Assembly: GCA_027056215.1 (NCBI GenBank)
Contig: JALULO010000086.1
Span: forward strand, 1-12,206
Source of the DNA: Campylobacterales bacterium
GTDB taxonomy: Bacteria > Campylobacterota > Campylobacteria > Campylobacterales > QNZT01
DNA length: 12,206 nucleotides
Reading direction: 5' to 3'
How positions within the stretch are numbered: position 1 is the first letter of the stretch; each line of letters begins with the position of its first letter. The notes under the pieces are model-generated. The model did not search any database and was not told the origin of the DNA. It saw only the letters and a list, made by a program, of their open reading frames with translations. The position numbers were made by a program, and so were the translations under genes. Positions 8,001-12,206 of this stretch are shown one piece after another.

Positions 8001-9017
8001 ATGTCAACTATCAGAGAATGCCCCTTAAGCGGTAAAAAAGTAATCCTTGCTCCAGAGCGATTACACCGACCTATAGATTTTGCTACATCCTCTCAGGTAG
8101 ACGATGACCTCACACTTTGCCCTTTTGAGAGAGGCAGTGAATCTACCACACCTGATGAAATCTTTTCACTCAAAGATCAATCAGGAGAGTGGATCACCAG
8201 AGTTGTACCAAACCGTTATCATGCACTGAGTATCGAAGAGTATAAACATTCTACACGTGAAGGGTTTTACAACTGCCAAACAGGTCTTGGTGCCCATGAA
8301 GTTATCATAGAAACACCCATCCATTCACTCAATATGGATCACTATACGATAGAACAATATAAAGCATATCTTAAAACTATCATCAGTCGTATCAAAGATT
8401 TACATGAAGATATGAGGCTGGAATATATTCAAGTTTTTAAAAATCATGGTCTAAAAGCTGGTGCGACACTCAAACATCCCCACTCTCAAATCATTGCAAC
8501 TGCATTTATCCCACCACATATCGATAGACAAATCGAGCGTTACCGAGATTATTATCAGCGATACAGACGCCCTCTTCTTTTAGATATCGTACACGAAGAG
8601 TTACACGCTGGTAAACGCATTGTCTATGAAGATGAGACATTTGTCGCTTTTACACCTTATGCTTCTTCATTTGCATTTGAAGTGATGATAGCACCCAAAG
8701 TTCAGATAAGTAGTATCGAAGAGATTTCAGCCATGCAAAAATCCAATCTCTCACATGCCCTTAAAGAAGTCTATAAAGCCCTTTATGGTGTACTTGGAGA
8801 GTTTGATTTTAATATGCTCTTTTTCAACGCACCACCCTACAGAGATCATGTAAGGGCTGATTATTTCCATCAGATGGAACAATTTTTTACATTTTATATA
8901 CAGATCACACCACGCATCTACACCCTGGCAGGATATGAGTTATCCACGGATATGCAAATCAATCCCATCACGCCAGAGAATGCTGCACAAAAATTACAAC
9001 AGGAGAGAAACAGATGA
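8001..9017 (+). CDS. galT: GalT-family hexose-1-phosphate nucleotidylyltransferase
   Basis: A 338-residue HIT-superfamily protein of GalT size. The catalytic motif HPHSQ is at 159-163, with His161 the expected nucleophile that takes up the nucleotide. VFKNHGLKAGA lies just before it, and VVPNRYHAL, GAHEVIIETP and the closing YELSTDMQINPI segment also match the family. Known GalT enzymes exchange UMP between UDP-glucose and galactose-1-phosphate. A related branch (plant At5g18200-like) phosphorolyses ADP-glucose. The gene sits between a glucanotransferase and glgA, so either activity would adjust the NDP-glucose or glucose-1-phosphate pool used for glycogen. The usual zinc motif CPFC reads CPFE here (Cys40, Glu43), while His99 and His159, the likely other ligands, are kept. 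Start ATG is one base after the preceding stop, with only a weak GGGTGA site. The stop overlaps glgA by four bases. The symbol reflects family, not proven substrate. Confidence 0.85.
   Translation: MSTIRECPLSGKKVILAPERLHRPIDFATSSQVDDDLTLCPFERGSESTTPDEIFSLKDQSGEWITRVVPNRYHALSIEEYKHSTREGFYNCQTGLGAHEVIIETPIHSLNMDHYTIEQYKAYLKTIISRIKDLHEDMRLEYIQVFKNHGLKAGATLKHPHSQIIATAFIPPHIDRQIERYRDYYQRYRRPLLLDIVHEELHAGKRIVYEDETFVAFTPYASSFAFEVMIAPKVQISSIEEISAMQKSNLSHALKEVYKALYGVLGEFDFNMLFFNAPPYRDHVRADYFHQMEQFFTFYIQITPRIYTLAGYELSTDMQINPITPENAAQKLQQERNR
9001..9006 (+). promoter_or_regulatory. Ribosome binding site of glgA inside galT
   Basis: AGGAGA lies within the last codons of the GalT-like gene, seven bases before the glgA ATG at 9014. 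The start overlaps the upstream stop as ATGA. This supports the start, which puts the KSGGLGDV motif at residue 15 as expected for GlgA. Confidence 0.75.
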
Positions 9018-10978
9018 AAGTACTCTTTATATCAAGTGAGATATTTCCCTTTGCCAAAAGTGGAGGACTCGGAGATGTCGCAGCAAGTTTACCAAAAGCA
9101 CTACAAAACTACTGTGATATCACATCCATCATGCCACTTTACGCAAAGATAGACAAACAAAAATACAACATCATCCCAACAGACTTTCATTTTTCATTTG
9201 ACGTAGCTGGAAACAGTTACCATTTTGAACTCTACCAAAATGACAATACCCTCTTTTTAAAAGACAACAACCATCTTTTTGACCGTCCCCAAATGTACGA
9301 TGACTATGCTGACAACGATATTCGTTTTGGTATATTTAGTTATGCGGTTATGGAGTATATCAAAGCAAGCGGTGAAAATTTTGATATCTTACATATCAAC
9401 GACTGGCAAAGTGCACTCATCGCTATCTTGGCAAAAGAGCACTATTTTCTCTCATCAAAAGTGGTGTTTACGATTCACAATCTAGCCTATCAAGGGATAT
9501 TTCCCAAAGAGAGTATGCAAAGACTTGCTCTAAAGTGGGATTACTTTACACCCGCAGTACTGGAATATCATGACAATATCAATCTCTTAAAAGGGGCTAT
9601 CGCACTCTCTGACATCGTCACTACCGTAAGCCCAACCTATGCACAGGAGATTCAAACAGAAGAGTTTGGTTGTAATCTGGAACTATTTATACAAGAAAAC
9701 GCTTATAAAACTGAGGGTATTTTAAATGGAATCGATTATGATGAATTTAGTCCTGATGTAGACACGCATCTGCCTTATCGTTATAACGGTGAAGATCTCT
9801 CTTTTAAATTAGAAAATAAAACCTCTCTGTTAAAAGAACTCTTTCTTGAAAATGAACATTTACCGCTTTTTATATTTATCGGACGTTTTACGGCACAAAA
9901 AGGAATCGATCAGATTTTAGGAGCACTCGATAACCTCCAATACCTTCCTATCAATATCGCGATTTTGGGTTCTGGAGAAGAACACTATAACCTCACCCTT
10001 GCCTCACTTTCCGATCGTTATGAAAACATCTCCATAACCATCGGCTATAACGAAGCACTGGCACGAAAGATGTATGCAAGTGCAGACTTTTTATATATGC
10101 CTTCTGTGTATGAACCATGTGGTCTAAATCAGATGATCGCCATGAAATACGGTACGATTCCTATCGTTAGAGAAGTTGGCGGACTTGAAGATAGTATCGA
10201 TGATTTTGAAAAACAAGATGTATTTAGTGAAGATAAAGGTATCGGCATAACCTTTAAAGATGGTTCACATCAAACACTTACACACGCAACCCAAAGAGCT
10301 TTGGAACTCTACCACAATAAAGAACTTTTAGACAAAGTCATCACCCATGATATGCACAAAGACTTTTCATGGAAAACACAGGCAAAAGCATATTTATCAC
10401 TCTATGACAAACTAAACTCAGGATGGTTACCAAAAAGAGAGATTTACGAGTTTCATATCCCCTCTCATTACAACGTAGATACACTCAAGACCATAGCAGT
10501 CAATCCAAAAACACTCTATACGTACTGGGAAGTTACACCAACACTCGTGCAACGATACCAAACATCTTACGAAACTTTAAAACTTCGAGCCTATGCCGAT
10601 GGAGAATTGATCTCAGAAGTTGCTCTTTATAACGGTGAAGGTGATTTTTATATCTACCATGAAATAGACTTTAAAAAGGTATGGACGGAAATCGGATTTT
10701 ATGCAGAAAATGGGAAGTTTACGACTATATTAAGTTCAAACTACTTTATCGCACCAAATTCAAAAGTGATTCATTCAGATCAAATTGTTTGGCGAAATCT
10801 TGCTACTTTAGCGATGCAAAAAAGAAAGTTTGTCATACGTAACAAACACTTTTACGAAACCTATGAACACTTTTCATCGGGTATGTTGGCAAAACAACAC
10901 GCTATCATCGAAAAATCATCACAACGTGCAACTGACAACAGTTCTACCACAGTACACACCAAAGGAGAGAATGCATGA
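9014..10978 (+). CDS. glgA: Glycogen synthase (GT5) with C-terminal DUF4912-like domain
   Basis: A 654-residue protein. Residues 1 to about 470 are a complete GT5 glycogen/starch synthase, which adds glucose from ADP- or UDP-glucose to alpha-1,4-glucan ends. The N-terminal domain has KSGGLGDV (Lys15), HINDWQSAL and FTIHNLAYQG. The C-terminal domain has the GRFTAQKG loop (Arg291, Lys296) and YEPCGLNQ with catalytic Glu367, followed by REVGGLEDS. All expected active-site residues are present. Bacterial GlgA usually ends near 480 residues. Here about 110 residues follow (roughly 476-586) that resemble DUF4912: VNPKTLYTYWEV, then TLKLRAYADG, and a final GFYAENGKFTTILSSNYF segment. A polar tail of about 65 residues ends the protein. 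The extension may anchor the synthase to the glucan or to a partner; this is a guess. The start overlaps the GalT-like gene and the stop overlaps the branching enzyme, each by four bases. Confidence 0.95.
   Translation: MKVLFISSEIFPFAKSGGLGDVAASLPKALQNYCDITSIMPLYAKIDKQKYNIIPTDFHFSFDVAGNSYHFELYQNDNTLFLKDNNHLFDRPQMYDDYADNDIRFGIFSYAVMEYIKASGENFDILHINDWQSALIAILAKEHYFLSSKVVFTIHNLAYQGIFPKESMQRLALKWDYFTPAVLEYHDNINLLKGAIALSDIVTTVSPTYAQEIQTEEFGCNLELFIQENAYKTEGILNGIDYDEFSPDVDTHLPYRYNGEDLSFKLENKTSLLKELFLENEHLPLFIFIGRFTAQKGIDQILGALDNLQYLPINIAILGSGEEHYNLTLASLSDRYENISITIGYNEALARKMYASADFLYMPSVYEPCGLNQMIAMKYGTIPIVREVGGLEDSIDDFEKQDVFSEDKGIGITFKDGSHQTLTHATQRALELYHNKELLDKVITHDMHKDFSWKTQAKAYLSLYDKLNSGWLPKREIYEFHIPSHYNVDTLKTIAVNPKTLYTYWEVTPTLVQRYQTSYETLKLRAYADGELISEVALYNGEGDFYIYHEIDFKKVWTEIGFYAENGKFTTILSSNYFIAPNSKVIHSDQIVWRNLATLAMQKRKFVIRNKHFYETYEHFSSGMLAKQHAIIEKSSQRATDNSSTTVHTKGENA
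10963..10967 (+). promoter_or_regulatory. Ribosome binding site of the branching enzyme inside glgA
   Basis: AGGAG inside the end of glgA lies seven bases before the ATG at 10975, which overlaps the glgA stop as ATGA. An ATG at 10971 is in another frame and is not used. Confidence 0.75.
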
Positions 10979-12206
10979 AAGAGGGATATTGGGTACCGGT
11001 ATTACATTCACATTTACCATTTGTAAAACACCCTGAATACGACTATTTTTTAGAAGAACAGTGGTTTTTTGAAGCGATTGATGAGTGTTACGTACCACTT
11101 TTGCGTAATCTCAAAAAACTGGTCGATGAGGGTGTAGATTTTAGACTAACGGTCTCTGTTACACCACCGCTTGCCGAAATGTTTAAAGATGATCTCTTGA
11201 TGAGCAAATACCAAAAACATCTCTCAAAGATGATAGAACTAGGTTACAAAGAGATAGAACGTACTAAAACAACAAGCCCCCAAGAACACACACTTGCACA
11301 CTTTTACAAAAACCGTTACGAAGATATCAAAACTTTTTTTGAAGATTTTTTAGATCAAAACCTTTTAAACGGCTATAAATATTTTGCAGATCTTGGTAAA
11401 CTAGAGATCATCACATGCGGTGCTACACACGGTTTTTTACCAATCTTAAGCGTCAATGAAAAAGCAGTAGAAGCACAAATCGCCATCGCAGTGCAAGAAC
11501 ATACTAAAAACTTTGGCACACCTCCAAACGGTATCTGGTTACCTGAATGTGCCTACTATGATGGATTGGATAAGATTTTAGCGAAGTATGATATCAAATT
11601 TTTCTTTGGTGATTCACACACCCTCGTATGTGCCGATCCAACTGCACAAAACGGTGTATTTGCCCCTGTGTACACACCCCAAAATGTTGCTGTTTTTGCA
11701 CGGGATCCCGAATCTAGTAAAAAAGTATGGAGTTCCAAAGAGGGATATCCTGGAGATTTCAACTATAGAGATTTTTACCGTGACATCGGTTATGATTTGG
11801 AGTTGGGTTATATCAAACCTTATATCTCACCCGATGGAAACCGTGTGTTTACAGGATACAAATACCGAAAAGTAACCGGTACAACAGATCACAAAGAGTT
11901 CTACGACCCACAAGTAGCATACAACAAGACAAAAGAACACGCACAAAACTTTCATCATGAAAGAGTTGCACAGTTTAAAGCAACAGGCAAATACCTCGAT
12001 CGCACCCCGATGGCTGTCTCCCCTTACGATGCCGAACTCTTTGGACACTGGTGGTTTGAAGGAACAGACTTTTTATACCATCTGTTTAAAGAGATAGATA
12101 CCCATAAAAACTTCCAAGCTATCACGCCGATGGAATACCTACAAGAAAATCCAACCAATCAAGTCACACGCCCTACCCCTTCTTCATGGGGAGATCAAGG
12201 ATATTA
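10975..12206 (+). CDS. GH57 1,4-alpha-glucan branching enzyme (DUF1957 type), 3' edge clipped
   Basis: The frame is open from ATG 10975 to the right edge, giving 410 complete codons and no stop. It begins MKEGYWVPVLHSHLPFV; HSHLPFV (11-17) is the first GH57 motif. GIWLPECAY carries the likely nucleophile Glu191, and SPYDAELFGHWW the likely acid/base Asp352, both signatures of the GH57 branching-enzyme subfamily. A helical stretch (about 95-135) and the TCGATHGFLP motif at the expected place also fit. The enzyme cuts alpha-1,4 chains and rejoins them by alpha-1,6 links, creating branches in the polymer made by GlgA. Family members are about 520-560 residues, so roughly the last 110-150 residues, including most of the helical C-terminal domain, lie outside the window. 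It is translationally coupled to glgA by an ATGA overlap, which fits synthesis and branching being made together. There is no signal peptide. Confidence 0.93.
   Translation, partial: MKEGYWVPVLHSHLPFVKHPEYDYFLEEQWFFEAIDECYVPLLRNLKKLVDEGVDFRLTVSVTPPLAEMFKDDLLMSKYQKHLSKMIELGYKEIERTKTTSPQEHTLAHFYKNRYEDIKTFFEDFLDQNLLNGYKYFADLGKLEIITCGATHGFLPILSVNEKAVEAQIAIAVQEHTKNFGTPPNGIWLPECAYYDGLDKILAKYDIKFFFGDSHTLVCADPTAQNGVFAPVYTPQNVAVFARDPESSKKVWSSKEGYPGDFNYRDFYRDIGYDLELGYIKPYISPDGNRVFTGYKYRKVTGTTDHKEFYDPQVAYNKTKEHAQNFHHERVAQFKATGKYLDRTPMAVSPYDAELFGHWWFEGTDFLYHLFKEIDTHKNFQAITPMEYLQENPTNQVTRPTPSSWGDQGY

Noticed and set aside
11588..11875. Short plus-strand open frame inside the branching enzyme
   Set aside because: It overlaps entirely a conserved GH57 frame that is open to the window edge, and its translation shows no domain.
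1..12206. Defence systems, mobile elements, CRISPR arrays, tRNA or rRNA genes, phase-variable homopolymer tracts
   Set aside because: No inverted-repeat-bounded elements, repeat arrays, RNA gene structures or long G/C runs were seen. The coding density and content are those of an ordinary metabolic operon.

Overview
This window is a compact, entirely plus-strand stretch of AT-rich bacterial DNA holding seven genes with almost no intergenic space. The organism is most likely a member of the Campylobacterota (Sulfurimonas/Sulfurovum/Arcobacter-like). This rests on the strong AT bias, the low use of G/C-ending codons, and a promoter with a T-rich run in front of an extended -10 box (TGCTATAAT) and no clear -35. 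The assignment is an inference from style; there is no rRNA or other marker gene here.

Layout. Positions 1-1244 hold a 12-helix major facilitator (MFS) transporter whose start codon appears to be cut by the left edge by one base. A 69-bp gap (1245-1313) carries a promoter and a good ribosome binding site. From 1314 to the right edge runs an apparent operon of six genes: (1) a sugar-phosphate nucleotidyltransferase fused to hexapeptide repeats and a degenerate phosphohexomutase domain; (2) a GH57 amylase/amylopullulanase-like enzyme; (3) a GH57 4-alpha-glucanotransferase with DUF1925/DUF1926-type domains; (4) a GalT-family nucleotidylyltransferase; (5) glycogen synthase GlgA carrying a C-terminal DUF4912-like domain; (6) a GH57 (DUF1957-type) 1,4-alpha-glucan branching enzyme, cut by the right edge. 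The junctions are a 1-nt overlap (TAGTG), a 15-nt gap, a 1-nt gap, and two 4-nt ATGA overlaps, so translation is probably coupled.

Together the genes look like a cytoplasmic storage-glucan (glycogen) module. The pyrophosphorylase could supply an NDP-sugar, GlgA would elongate, the GH57 branching enzyme would branch, and the glucanotransferase and amylase-like enzymes would remodel or break down the polymer. The GalT-like protein would interconvert NDP-hexose and hexose-1-phosphate. None of the enzymes shows a signal peptide. The module uses GH57 enzymes where well-known bacterial glycogen operons use GH13 enzymes, and has no GlgC or phosphorylase within the window.

I do not see a wholly new system. 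The points most worth a second look are the mutase-like domain that has lost all its catalytic loops, the GlgA-DUF4912 fusion, the GalT-like protein lacking one metal-binding cysteine, and the all-GH57 makeup. No RNA genes, mobile elements, CRISPR arrays or notable repeats were found.
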